In this document: positions 1 through 8,590 of the stretch, one piece after another
Position numbering within the stretch: the first letter of the stretch is position 1
How the letters are laid out: every line of letters begins with the position of its first letter
Translations under genes and position numbers: made by a program
DNA from: Ectothiorhodospiraceae bacterium
GTDB lineage: Bacteria; Pseudomonadota; Gammaproteobacteria; Nitrococcales; Aquisalimonadaceae
Reading direction: 5' to 3'
DNA: 64,000 nucleotides
Assembly: GCA_020831885.1 (NCBI GenBank)
Contig: JAFIFU010000010.1
Location: 36,552-100,551, forward strand
Notes under the pieces: generated by a model
Told to the model about the DNA's origin: nothing
Databases searched by the model: none
Seen by the model: the letters and a program-made list of their open reading frames with translations, nothing else

Positions 1-474
1 ACCGAGCACGAAGTGCGGCGGCCGTTCGAGATCTTCATCAACTCCAAGAACATGGACCACTTCCAGTGGATCGTCGCCCTCACGCGGATCGTTTCCGCGG
101 TATTCCGCAAGGGCGGGGACTGCACCTTCCTGGCGGAAGAGCTGCACTCCGTGTTCGACCCCCGGGGCGGCTACTTCAAAAAGGGCGGGCGCTTCATGCC
201 CTCCCTGGTGGCCGAAATCGGTGACGTGATCGAACAGCACCTGCGCAAGATCGGCATGATCGAGGCGGAAGGGCTGGACGAACACCAGCGCGCATTCATC
301 GAAAAGAAGCGCGCCGAACTGCGTGGCGAAGTGGAATACGCCGAAGAAGCGGAATCCCACACCGGCGACTACCCGGAAAACGCCCAGCTCTGCACCAAGT
401 GCAACACCAAGGCCGTGATCATGATGGACGGCTGCATGACCTGCCTGAGCTGCGGCGACAGCAAGTGCGGGTAA
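1..474 (+). CDS. nrdJ: adenosylcobalamin-dependent ribonucleoside-diphosphate reductase, C-terminal part (truncated by window start)
   Basis: Frame open from base 1; TSCPD-like tail with Cys-rich end CTKCNTKAVIMMDGCMTCLSCGDSKCG. Confidence 0.75.
   Translation, partial: TEHEVRRPFEIFINSKNMDHFQWIVALTRIVSAVFRKGGDCTFLAEELHSVFDPRGGYFKKGGRFMPSLVAEIGDVIEQHLRKIGMIEAEGLDEHQRAFIEKKRAELRGEVEYAEEAESHTGDYPENAQLCTKCNTKAVIMMDGCMTCLSCGDSKCG
458..474 (+). repeat. left copy of direct repeat ACAGCAAGTGCGGGTAA (3' end of nrdJ)
   Basis: Identical 17-mer at 59089-59105, with imperfect similarity continuing through a following hairpin. Confidence 0.75.
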
Positions 475-485
475 TCCGGGGGACG

Positions 486-503
486 GGGGAGGCCTGTGCC
501 TCC
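486..503 (+). terminator. hairpin GGAGGC-CTGT-GCCTCC after nrdJ
   Basis: Perfect stem directly downstream of the stop codon; no strong T tract. Confidence 0.5.
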
Positions 504-753
504 TGTTGTGCAGCCTGCCGGCAAGGCGCGCGAGCGCCGGCGTGGTGATTCCACGGCCAGTGAGCGCAACACAGCCGGCGGGCTGCACAAGGACGCCCTG
601 AGCGAGTAGGGCCTACGCGTTCCGATACCAAACCTCTCAGGAGCGTGCTGAACACTTGCCGCGTTGGCAACACGACTACAACTGGCACCGCCAACACGGT
701 AACCTGAACAACAAACCACCAATCAGCGTCCTCTGAATCCTCGCCTGCGAGAC

Positions 754-885
754 TTGAGCATAGAGCAGCGCATGCAACTCGTAGAGGAGCTGTGGGACAG
801 CATCGCTGCGGATCAGTCGGCTCTGCCACTTACGGAGGAGCAGCGTGCCGAGCTAGATCGGCGCCTCAACCCCGCGTTAGAGAAA
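754..885 (+). pseudogene. truncated addiction-module antitoxin (Unstab_antitox-like) N-terminus
   Basis: MSIEQRMQLVEELWDSIAADQSALPLTEEQRAELDRRL matches the typical N-terminus; family similarity stops near a GTTAGAG cassette-type junction at 876-882. Confidence 0.6.
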
Positions 886-895
886 AGGAAGCCCC

Positions 896-1792
896 ATGAC
901 GGTAGCTCTGAATCCGCTCACCGGGACTCTAAATTCGGAAGGTTCTGCTTTGACTTATGCGGTCGAAGGGAGCGGTATACCTGTCTTTGTGATTGGATCG
1001 TCCGTTTACTACCCAAGGACTTTTTCCTCCAAATTTCGAGCGTCGTGCCGTGTGGCCTACACCGACCTCAGGCACTTTTCTCCAAGCGACGAATCGTTCG
1101 ACTCGAATAGTATAAGTATTGAAACTTACATTAATGATATTGAATGTGTTCGTGAAGCAATCGAATTTGACCGATTCGTTCTTATTGGTCATTCCCACCA
1201 CGGTAATGTTGCACTCGAGTATGCAAAGAAACATCCTGAGAGGGTTTCTCACCTCGTACTGATCGGGTCGCCGCCGTGCAATGTGCGACAAACGATTGAG
1301 TCTGGTAACCATTACTGGAATCAGCACGCGTCGGAACCACGAAAGGCGATTTTGGAGAAGAATAGGGCCTCAATAGGAGGGAAGAACGACGCCAAACCGC
1401 ATCCAGAGGAGTTATTCGTCGCGCAGTATGTGGCCGACGGTCCGAAGTACTGGTACGACGCCACCTTCGATGCATCCGCTTTATGGAAGGCTGTGCCGGT
1501 AAACATTGAGGCTCTGGGGGCCTTTAAGAATTTCTTCGTGGAGTACGAATTTTCTTGGGATCCTGCGCACTTGAATGCCCCTGTTTTGGTAGTCATGGGA
1601 AGGCATGACTATGCAGTGCCGCACATTCTCTGGGATGAGGCTCTACCGGCCCTACGGAACGTAACCTATCGGCTGCTGGAAGAGAGCGGACATACACCGC
1701 AGCTGGAAGAGTCGCCAGCGTTCGACCAGCTTTTCTTTGAATGGCTGGAGCAGGAGAGCGTGGCCAGTCGAAGTCTGAAAGATTCGCAGTAA
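896..1792 (+). CDS. alpha/beta hydrolase
   Basis: 298 aa; GHSHHGNVALEYA nucleophile-elbow region and C-terminal GRHDYAVP / SGHTPQLEES. Confidence 0.8.
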   Translation: MTVALNPLTGTLNSEGSALTYAVEGSGIPVFVIGSSVYYPRTFSSKFRASCRVAYTDLRHFSPSDESFDSNSISIETYINDIECVREAIEFDRFVLIGHSHHGNVALEYAKKHPERVSHLVLIGSPPCNVRQTIESGNHYWNQHASEPRKAILEKNRASIGGKNDAKPHPEELFVAQYVADGPKYWYDATFDASALWKAVPVNIEALGAFKNFFVEYEFSWDPAHLNAPVLVVMGRHDYAVPHILWDEALPALRNVTYRLLEESGHTPQLEESPAFDQLFFEWLEQESVASRSLKDSQ

Positions 1793-1800
1793 ATGCACGC

Positions 1801-1855
1801 CTCTAACCAGTCCCTGCAACCGACGGCTTCGCCGCAGCGGAGCTCTGCGTTCTTC
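1801..1855 (+). repeat. attC-like recombination site (candidate)
   Basis: CTCTAACCAGTCCCTGCAACCGACGGCTTCGCCGCAGCGGAGCTCTGCGTT; imperfectly self-complementary arms ending in GTT, 8 bp after the hydrolase stop. Confidence 0.45.
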
Positions 1856-1903
1856 CTCAGAAATTTGCCGTCGCCTTTTTTCATAGGACAGGTAGGTGCA
1901 AAC

Positions 1904-2683
1904 ATGTATACCCAAGCTATTGGTTACTATTCCCGGCACCGAAATAAGGTTTTACAGGATTTTGACGAGACGGCAGCCTTAATGAGCGTTTCGCTTTCTG
2001 AACGGTACGGCACCGAGGCAGCTGATGCTTTGAAGAAAGAGGTGAGACAGGAACTTCAAGAGCTCATTCCGGTGATTCCTCGCATAACAGGTGGACCACG
2101 TGCGGGTTCGTTCAACCACTTCCTTAGAATAACAGCCCAAGAACTGGCAGTGTTCAGGGCTATGCGGAATCGAGGGAAGTCAGCCCGTGAGGCCTGGGAG
2201 ATCTGTCACGAGGCGATTCGACTGCGAGCGGATAAAGTGCCCGCGTGGAAGCGTCGCCTAATAAATCGCCTAATGTTTTCCTGGGTGGTCAAAAAAATGT
2301 TCGGGAGACGAGCTCAAAAGGGTGAGAAAGGGCAATTTGGGGATTTCGAAGTTGAGTATATTGCCGGCCATCCCGGCGAATACGATTTTGGTGTCAATTA
2401 TCTTCGCTGCGGCAATATTGAGTTTATGATTAAACATGGAGGGGAAGAGTTCGCTCCGTACATTTGCCTATCAGACATTGCCCTGAGCGATGCCATGGGC
2501 TGGGGGCTCAAGCGCACACAGACGCTTGCGGACGGCTGCCGCTATTGCGATTTTCGATTTAAGAAAGGCGCGGACACTCAGATATCGTCCAAAACGAAAG
2601 AGGTGCAGGAAGCTATCGATATGATCAAAGCCAAAGAGGCAGAACACGTCGCTGCATCCGACGCTCCTCCCTTCCGCCGGTGA
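1904..2683 (+). CDS. L-2-amino-thiazoline-4-carboxylic acid hydrolase-like family protein
   Basis: Family resemblance (FGRRAQKGEKGQFGDFEVEYIAG...CRYCDFRFKKG); the ORF opens at 1793 but ATG 1904 is more plausible because the upstream part lies over an attC-like site. Confidence 0.55.
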   Translation: MYTQAIGYYSRHRNKVLQDFDETAALMSVSLSERYGTEAADALKKEVRQELQELIPVIPRITGGPRAGSFNHFLRITAQELAVFRAMRNRGKSAREAWEICHEAIRLRADKVPAWKRRLINRLMFSWVVKKMFGRRAQKGEKGQFGDFEVEYIAGHPGEYDFGVNYLRCGNIEFMIKHGGEEFAPYICLSDIALSDAMGWGLKRTQTLADGCRYCDFRFKKGADTQISSKTKEVQEAIDMIKAKEAEHVAASDAPPFRR

Positions 2684-2697
2684 ACTGCACGTTAGGT
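2639..2697 (+). repeat. attC-like recombination site (candidate)
   Basis: GCAGAACACGTCGCTGCATCCGACGC...GTTAGGT; 3' core fits GTTRRRY; left arm parallels GGCAGAACAAATCGCTCAAGCCGACGCC at 61815. Confidence 0.5.
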
Positions 2698-2744
2698 GGC
2701 CATAGCAGTTGCGCCACGAGCACCGACGGTCGGAGACTTGGTGC

Positions 2745-3449
2745 ATGAATGAGGTCAGACAACGCTGTCTCTCAAGACTACCTGATTTGCCGCTGTGGGT
2801 AGAGACGCGCGACTTACTGTTGAGGAAGGGCTCCAAGCTGCTTGAGAATCCGACTCGGAACGGCTTCGTGGTCTGGAGTGCGGAACGTGGTTCAGGTTCG
2901 GTCGTCGGTGAGCCGGAACCCCATGCCCTTGCGCTGGCCGCTGGCGATGTGCCGGAACTGCTTGCCTTCACGGACAATATCGAGCGCGTGCGATCTTTCC
3001 TGCCAGAGCTTGAGGCGGAGCCCGCCACGGTTTTCTCCGCACCCGAGCAGTTGCCGCCCGCTCCGCCCCGTCCATGCCGGGAGATCAGCCTGAGCGAGAT
3101 TGCCGCACAGGCCCATCTCCCTGATGCTCTGGTAGCCGAACTGTCCGGCGCTGCGGAACATGGGGTGCCAGTTGTGGCTGCCTTTGACGGTGTGCTCCCA
3201 GTGGCTTTTGCCTATGTTGCGTCAGAAACGGAATCGCTGTGGGATGTGTCCATTGACACGATCCAGAGCCATCGTCGCCAAGGGTATGCGGCGGCGGCCG
3301 TGCTTCACCTCATGCGTAGTATGAGGGAGAAAGGGAAGTCTGCCGTATGGGGAGCGTTGGAAAGCAATCCGGCATCAGCGAATTTGGCTCGTCGCTTGGG
3401 ATTTGTGGAGAACGACAGGCTATGGGTTCTGACCCGGAGCGCCACCTGA
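2745..3449 (+). CDS. GNAT-family N-acetyltransferase
   Basis: C-terminal SHRRQGYAAAAVLHLMRSMREKGKSAVWGALESNPASANLARRLGF is a GNAT core. Confidence 0.75.
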   Translation: MNEVRQRCLSRLPDLPLWVETRDLLLRKGSKLLENPTRNGFVVWSAERGSGSVVGEPEPHALALAAGDVPELLAFTDNIERVRSFLPELEAEPATVFSAPEQLPPAPPRPCREISLSEIAAQAHLPDALVAELSGAAEHGVPVVAAFDGVLPVAFAYVASETESLWDVSIDTIQSHRRQGYAAAAVLHLMRSMREKGKSAVWGALESNPASANLARRLGFVENDRLWVLTRSAT

Positions 3450-3569
3450 CAACTGCGTGAAGTGGACGGGGGCGGTGCATGTTTCCGAGTGCTGCGCCAT
3501 CTTCACCTTCCGGGTGGTTCACGAGCATCTGTGGCGCCTCGCGCCATCTACGCTCAGCGTGATGCATGA

Positions 3570-3740
3570 ACGGACGACCATCTCCGAACGGCGCGCCTGT
3601 CGGCTTGTGGGGATGTCCCGTTCGGTGGTGCAGTACACGCCAAGAATCTGAGAGCAACGCGAGCATCGGCGCCAGCGCATCGTCCATGTCGCCCAGGGGC
3701 GGCGGAATCCTTCCGCAGTTATCAGCCCTGCGGAGGTCAT
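3570..3740 (+). pseudogene. IS3-family OrfB transposase N-terminal remnant
   Basis: SERRACRLVGMSRSVVQY is the IS3 OrfB N-terminal signature; followed by stops and frameshifts. Confidence 0.55.
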
Positions 3741-3857
3741 CGACTGACGTGACTGAGCTAACTGGAATGCGGCCCTAATCCATGGGGCACATCAGCCCTT
3801 CCCTCCGTGGAGTCATCATCCCAAAAAGAGTGCTGCGCGCGGGAGCGGCAGAAGTTA

Positions 3858-4020
3858 GTTCACCTTCGTCGTTGAACCTTGGACTTCCTCTTCCAGGATT
3901 CTGACCCCGTCCGCCTTGAACTCGGCCGTGCACCGCCGTCGTCTTTCTTTGCTCATCAATACCTCCAGTCCCAACAGTGTGGCTTAACTGGCGTGTCCGT
4001 TGCCACTGGGTCAGTTCATT
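3858..4020 (-). pseudogene. IS3-family OrfA N-terminal remnant and possible IS end
   Basis: Minus strand reads MSKERRRRCTAEFKADGVRILEEEVQGSTTKVN*; preceded by TGAACTGACCCAGTGGCAACGG, resembling an IS3-type end. Confidence 0.5.
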
Positions 4021-4227
4021 CGACCTGCCTCAACGTCTGGGCAATTTTGCTTTCTGTGAACCTGCTCTTATGCATCTTGGCCTCCTTGGGTCTGGCTTGC
4101 CCGCAGGTAAGCGAAATGATGGTTATACAGAGTAAACAATAAGTTATGTTTGCTCTGCTCGTAGAAGGGTGGGGAACGGATTGTTGGGGTATGGAAGTTG
4201 ACTTTGTCCACAATGATGATACGTTTG

Positions 4228-4235
4228 TGTATACA
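4228..4235. promoter_or_regulatory. palindrome TGTATACA upstream of the acyl-CoA synthetase gene
   Basis: Sits in TTTGTGTATACAAAATT, compatible with FadR-type GntR operators; speculative. Confidence 0.25.
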
Positions 4236-4333
4236 AAATTGTTGAATAAAAAGATATCAAAAATGTGTTCTTGGTGTTCTCTGCGCATATCTGTGTGGGA
4301 TCTGTGTGGGATCTGTGACGATTGGAGGGGGCG

Positions 4334-6481
4334 ATGATTGAGACGGTGAGTGGCGGCGATGAAACGCTATCGGGGGATCCCTTGTTTCATGCTCGATCCG
4401 TTGCGGTGGTAGGGGCGTCTGCCAAGTTGGGAACGATTGGTGGGAGGCCCGTCAAGTACCTGCAAGCGTATGGGTATCGTGGTGCCATCTATCCGGTCAA
4501 TCCCAAGTACGACGAAATTGCTGGACTGCAGGCTTATGCCTCATTGAGCGCCATTCCTGGGCCCGTCGACATGGCTATCCTTGCAGTGCCTGCGCGCTCC
4601 ATCCCAGAAGCGTTGAAGGAGTGCGCGGAGAAAGGCGTGCGGGTGGCGGTCATCTTCAGTTCCGGTTACGCCGAGGTAAGTGGCGATGGTGCTGCCGCAC
4701 AAGAGGCGCTTGCGGAGTCTGCCCGTCAGCTTGGTGTTCGCGTCCTCGGACCCAACGCAATGGGGGTTATGAATCTGCACAATGGTCTGATGGCCACCTT
4801 TAGTGCGGTTCTAGAGCGTGATCACCGCGCCGGCCCCTTGGGGCTTGTTTCGCAAAGTGGTGCTTATGGCGCGTACATCATGGCCCAAGGCCGGGAAATG
4901 GGGTTGGGTTTCAGTCAGTTTACTAGCACTGGCAACGAAGCGGATCTGGACCTGGGGGAGTTGGCCCTCCGGACCTTGGAGGATCCAGAGACCCGCGCAG
5001 TTCTCTGTTATATCGAACAAATCCGGGACGGTCAGGCGTTTCTGGGCGCTTGTCGGCGTAGTCTTGATTTGGGCAAGCCCCTTGTGGTGATAAAAGTTGG
5101 TCGTACGGAGCAGGGTGCGCGTGCCGCACAGTCCCACACAGGTGCAATGGCCGGCTCGTATGAGACGTATGAGGCGGTATTTCGTCAATGTGGGGCTCTT
5201 TCGGTGGGCAGTGTCGAAGAGATGCTGGACATTGCCCAAATGGTTGAGCTTGGCGTGCGGCCGGGTGGGCGCCGTACGGGTATCCTGAGTATCTCAGGTG
5301 GCGCTGGTGTGCTTCTGGTGGATGCATGCCAGGCAGAAGGGCTTCATGCTCCGGAATTGCCAGAAGCGGTGCAGGCGCGGATGCGCGCTCATGTGCCGTT
5401 CGCGGGAGTGGCGAATCCCGTGGATTTTACGCCACAAGTGCTAAACAACCCGGATGTGTACGCCGACTTCCTCGAAGCTCTTTGCGAATATGAGGAAATT
5501 GACACACTGATCATATTCCTGGCTCACACCATTCAGTACGAAGAGCGGTTGGGCTTGCGGCTTGTGGACGAAACCGAGCATGCGCTAAAGCGGTTCGGCA
5601 AGCCCATCATCGTTGTGGCCCAATCGGATCCGGGTACCGCCGTGTCTCGGAGGCTGCGGGAGGCAGGAATTCCTTGTTTCGAAGACCCCTCGCGCGCCGT
5701 GCGCGCTGTGGCAGCGCTTCAGCGCTTTCAAGACTTGAGGGAAGCGTATCTCAAGAGCGGAGCGCCCACTTCACCGGTACCTATTCCCAAAGCCGATGTT
5801 TCCACCGAGCAGAAGGCCAAGCGCTTCCTCGCAGAGCACGGTCTGACCGTAACTCGGGAAGCGCTCGCGACGTCCCGTGACGAAGCGGCTGTACTCGCGG
5901 CCGATATCGGTTTTCCTGTTGCCCTCAAGCTTTCCTCCCCCGACATCGCGCACAAGTCCGATATTGGAGGTGTCCGATTGGGGTTGTCTGATAGTGAGAC
6001 CGTTAAAGAAGCCTATGACGGCATTCTGGCTGACGCTACTGCGGGGGCGCCGGAGAGTCGCGTGGATGGTGTTCTGGTGCAGGAAATGGTGCCCCCGGGC
6101 GTGGAGTTGATTCTGGGCGGCAAGCAGGATCCTGTTTTTGGGCCGATGGTGCTTTGTGGGCTTGGGGGAGTGTTCACAGAAGTACTGAAGGATTTCGTCA
6201 TGCGGCCGGCGCCAATTGGCATCGCCGCTGCCAAGGAAATGCTCGGCGAGCTGCGCGGATTCGCTTTACTCGAGGGAGTGCGTGGTCGACAGCCGGCCGA
6301 CATAGATTCCGCCGCTAAAGCCATATCTGGTCTTTCTCATATCGTTGCTGGTGCCAGTGACTGGTTGCAGGAGCTGGATCTGAATCCGCTGATAGTGCTT
6401 GGTGAAGGGCAAGGCTGCGTTGTGGCCGACGCGTTTATTCGTGTCTCCGACACCGAGAGCGTGCGCCCTCTCGCAAGTTGA
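4334..6481 (+). CDS. NDP-forming acyl-CoA synthetase (acetate-CoA ligase, ADP-forming, alpha-beta fusion)
   Basis: CoA-binding N-term SVAVVGASAKLGTIGGRPVKYL, succinyl-CoA-ligase-like GLVSQSGAYG, C-terminal ATP-grasp; GGAGGGGG before ATG 4334. Confidence 0.85.
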   Translation: MIETVSGGDETLSGDPLFHARSVAVVGASAKLGTIGGRPVKYLQAYGYRGAIYPVNPKYDEIAGLQAYASLSAIPGPVDMAILAVPARSIPEALKECAEKGVRVAVIFSSGYAEVSGDGAAAQEALAESARQLGVRVLGPNAMGVMNLHNGLMATFSAVLERDHRAGPLGLVSQSGAYGAYIMAQGREMGLGFSQFTSTGNEADLDLGELALRTLEDPETRAVLCYIEQIRDGQAFLGACRRSLDLGKPLVVIKVGRTEQGARAAQSHTGAMAGSYETYEAVFRQCGALSVGSVEEMLDIAQMVELGVRPGGRRTGILSISGGAGVLLVDACQAEGLHAPELPEAVQARMRAHVPFAGVANPVDFTPQVLNNPDVYADFLEALCEYEEIDTLIIFLAHTIQYEERLGLRLVDETEHALKRFGKPIIVVAQSDPGTAVSRRLREAGIPCFEDPSRAVRAVAALQRFQDLREAYLKSGAPTSPVPIPKADVSTEQKAKRFLAEHGLTVTREALATSRDEAAVLAADIGFPVALKLSSPDIAHKSDIGGVRLGLSDSETVKEAYDGILADATAGAPESRVDGVLVQEMVPPGVELILGGKQDPVFGPMVLCGLGGVFTEVLKDFVMRPAPIGIAAAKEMLGELRGFALLEGVRGRQPADIDSAAKAISGLSHIVAGASDWLQELDLNPLIVLGEGQGCVVADAFIRVSDTESVRPLAS

Positions 6482-6491
6482 GGTTTTAGTC

Positions 6492-6677
6492 ATGGGGTCA
6501 TGTAAAGGAATAGATCAGGGCGGCGTGATTTTATCCGATGAGCAGGTGCAGGAACTTCTGGAGCTCATCGATAGGGCTGACTCGGGCGAATTTCATCTGC
6601 GCTACCGAGATTTTTCAATCTCAGTTTACGAGCCGGTGAACGTGGGTAAGAAGAGTTGCCAGGAGGATCAGGCATGA
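6492..6677 (+). CDS. 61-aa protein resembling the AccB N-terminal domain without a biotinyl domain
   Basis: VQELLELIDRADSGEFHLRYRDFSISVYEP resembles AccB N-terminus ([27 protein letters not shown]); overlaps next gene start by ATGA. Confidence 0.5.
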   Translation: MGSCKGIDQGGVILSDEQVQELLELIDRADSGEFHLRYRDFSISVYEPVNVGKKSCQEDQA

Positions 6678-8071
6678 TCCAGCGGGTGCTTGTTGCCAAT
6701 CGCGGTGAAATCGCCGTGCGCGTCATTCGCGCCTGTCGAGTACTGGGGATCGAGGCGGTCGCAATTTGCTCAGATGCTGACCAGGCTGCGATGCATGTCC
6801 GCTTGGCCGATGATGTTGTTCATGTCGGCCCCAGCCAAGCAACCCATAGCTATCTAAATATGGCTGCCGTGGTCGCGGCCGCGAAAATTTCCCGATGCGA
6901 TGCCGTTCATCCCGGGTATGGGTTTCTGGCTGAGAATGCCAGATTCGCCGAGCTATGCGGCGAGCAGGGATTGATTTTCGTGGGGCCGGAGCCTTCGGCG
7001 ATTCGCATGATGGCAGAGAAGGATACTGCGCGCACGGTGGCGGCTGAGGCCAACGTGCCGATCATCGAGGGTACTGACGCGGGTCTTCCAGAAGAGCTTG
7101 ATTTGAGGGAGGAGATCCGGCGGATTGGTTTGCCAGTACTGATAAAGGCCGCCGCCGGGGGTGGCGGCCGAGGTATGTGGCTGGTACGGGAAGAAACTGA
7201 GTTTCCGGAGGCTGTTCGTCGCGCAAGTGCTGAGGCGGCTGCCGCATTCGGTGATGGTTCGGTTTACGTGGAGAAGTATATCGGGCGTGCCCGACATGTG
7301 GAGGTCCAGGTGCTGGCCGATGCCCATGGGAACGTCATCCATCTGGGTGAGCGTGACTGTTCGGCCCAGCGTCGGCACCAAAAGCTCGTCGAGGAGGCTC
7401 CATCCAATGTGGTAGACGAAGATAGTCGTCGTCGGCTCTGCGAGGCCGCGGTTCGTTTGACTAAACGATGCGGCTATCGGGGTGCCGGAACAGTTGAATT
7501 TTTATTCGACCTGGATTCCGGGAAATTTTATTTCATTGAAATGAACACCCGAATCCAAGTCGAGCACCCTGTCACCGAAATGGTGACAGGAATAGATCTT
7601 GTTGTTGAGCAACTGAGGATCGCGAGTGGAGAGCCTTTATCATCGCGGCAAGAAGACGTTTTCACCAGCGGCCATGCAATAGAATGCCGAATAAATGCCG
7701 AGGATGTTAACCGCGATTTTGCTCCAGCCCCCGGGCTTTTGACTGAATTCGCGCCGCCTGGTGGCGCACAGGTTCGTTGTGATACCCATTGTTATACCGG
7801 CTACGAAGTCCCACCGTACTACGACTCGATGCTTGCCAAGGTCATTGTCCACGGTCGTGATCGTGACGATGCCATACAGCGAATGCAGGCCGCGTTAGCA
7901 GAAACGAATGTGGACGGAGTGGCGACAACTATCGACTTTCACAAACGTCTGCTCGCCAGCACGGATTTCCGAAACGATTCCTTTGACACCGCTTGGGTAG
8001 AGAAGGTGCTGTTGCCCGCTATCCGTATCGGCGAGACTGGTGAATGCAACGATGAAGTAGGGGCTCCTTAA
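6674..8071 (+). CDS. accC: biotin carboxylase subunit
   Basis: ANRGEIAVRVIRACR, KAAAGGGGRGMW, EMNTRIQVEHPVTEMVTGIDLV. Confidence 0.85.
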   Translation: MIQRVLVANRGEIAVRVIRACRVLGIEAVAICSDADQAAMHVRLADDVVHVGPSQATHSYLNMAAVVAAAKISRCDAVHPGYGFLAENARFAELCGEQGLIFVGPEPSAIRMMAEKDTARTVAAEANVPIIEGTDAGLPEELDLREEIRRIGLPVLIKAAAGGGGRGMWLVREETEFPEAVRRASAEAAAAFGDGSVYVEKYIGRARHVEVQVLADAHGNVIHLGERDCSAQRRHQKLVEEAPSNVVDEDSRRRLCEAAVRLTKRCGYRGAGTVEFLFDLDSGKFYFIEMNTRIQVEHPVTEMVTGIDLVVEQLRIASGEPLSSRQEDVFTSGHAIECRINAEDVNRDFAPAPGLLTEFAPPGGAQVRCDTHCYTGYEVPPYYDSMLAKVIVHGRDRDDAIQRMQAALAETNVDGVATTIDFHKRLLASTDFRNDSFDTAWVEKVLLPAIRIGETGECNDEVGAP

Positions 8072-8556
8072 TGACGCTCTCCAAAGAAGAATTAACACTT
8101 ATCCATCTTATCAAACTTCTTTCACAGGCAGATCGAGTGGGTTTGCGCTTGGAAACAGAAGACCTGGTGATTACCGCGAGTCGCGGTCAGGTGGACTTTC
8201 CCAACGGGGTAGTATCTGCGGAATCCAATCCTGCGCCTGGCTCAGTTGTCGTTACGCCTAACGACTCTCCTGTGCCAGAGACTCCTCCGTCCGCAGATGA
8301 GACTTTGGCGGTAGGCGAAGTTGCGATTAAGGCACCCATTGCCGGCACCTTTTACAGTCGTCCTGAGCCAAGCGCGGAGCCATTTTGTGAGGTGGGCAGC
8401 CGTGTCAGAGAAAAGGATACAGTCTGCATTATCGAGGTGATGAAACTTTTTAACTCCATTCCGGCTGGCGTTTCCGGCGAAGTGCGGCGGATCGTGAAAA
8501 AAGATGGCGAAAGCGTCCAAGCTGGAGATGCGCTGTTTATTGTTGGTGTTGAATAG
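8071..8556 (+). CDS. accB: biotin carboxyl carrier protein, AccB type
   Basis: AccB-like N-terminus plus biotinyl motif EVMKLFN and C-terminal GDALFIVGVE. Confidence 0.8.
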   Translation: MTLSKEELTLIHLIKLLSQADRVGLRLETEDLVITASRGQVDFPNGVVSAESNPAPGSVVVTPNDSPVPETPPSADETLAVGEVAIKAPIAGTFYSRPEPSAEPFCEVGSRVREKDTVCIIEVMKLFNSIPAGVSGEVRRIVKKDGESVQAGDALFIVGVE

Positions 8557-8590
8557 TGCGACTAAACCGGAGTGCGAGGATTATCAATAA

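Noticed and set aside
369-829. Minus-strand ORFs of 117 and 136 aa
   Set aside because: Low-complexity Arg/Ser/Pro-rich translations of GC-rich intergenic sequence and shadow of nrdJ; no motif.
3457-4337. Small ORFs in the 3.4-4.3 kb region as new genes
   Set aside because: Best explained by decayed IS3 transposase reading frames and intergenic sequence.
6505-6520. GGAATAGATCAG resembling the dispersed element end
   Set aside because: Only 12 bp match inside a plausible coding region; flanking similarity absent.
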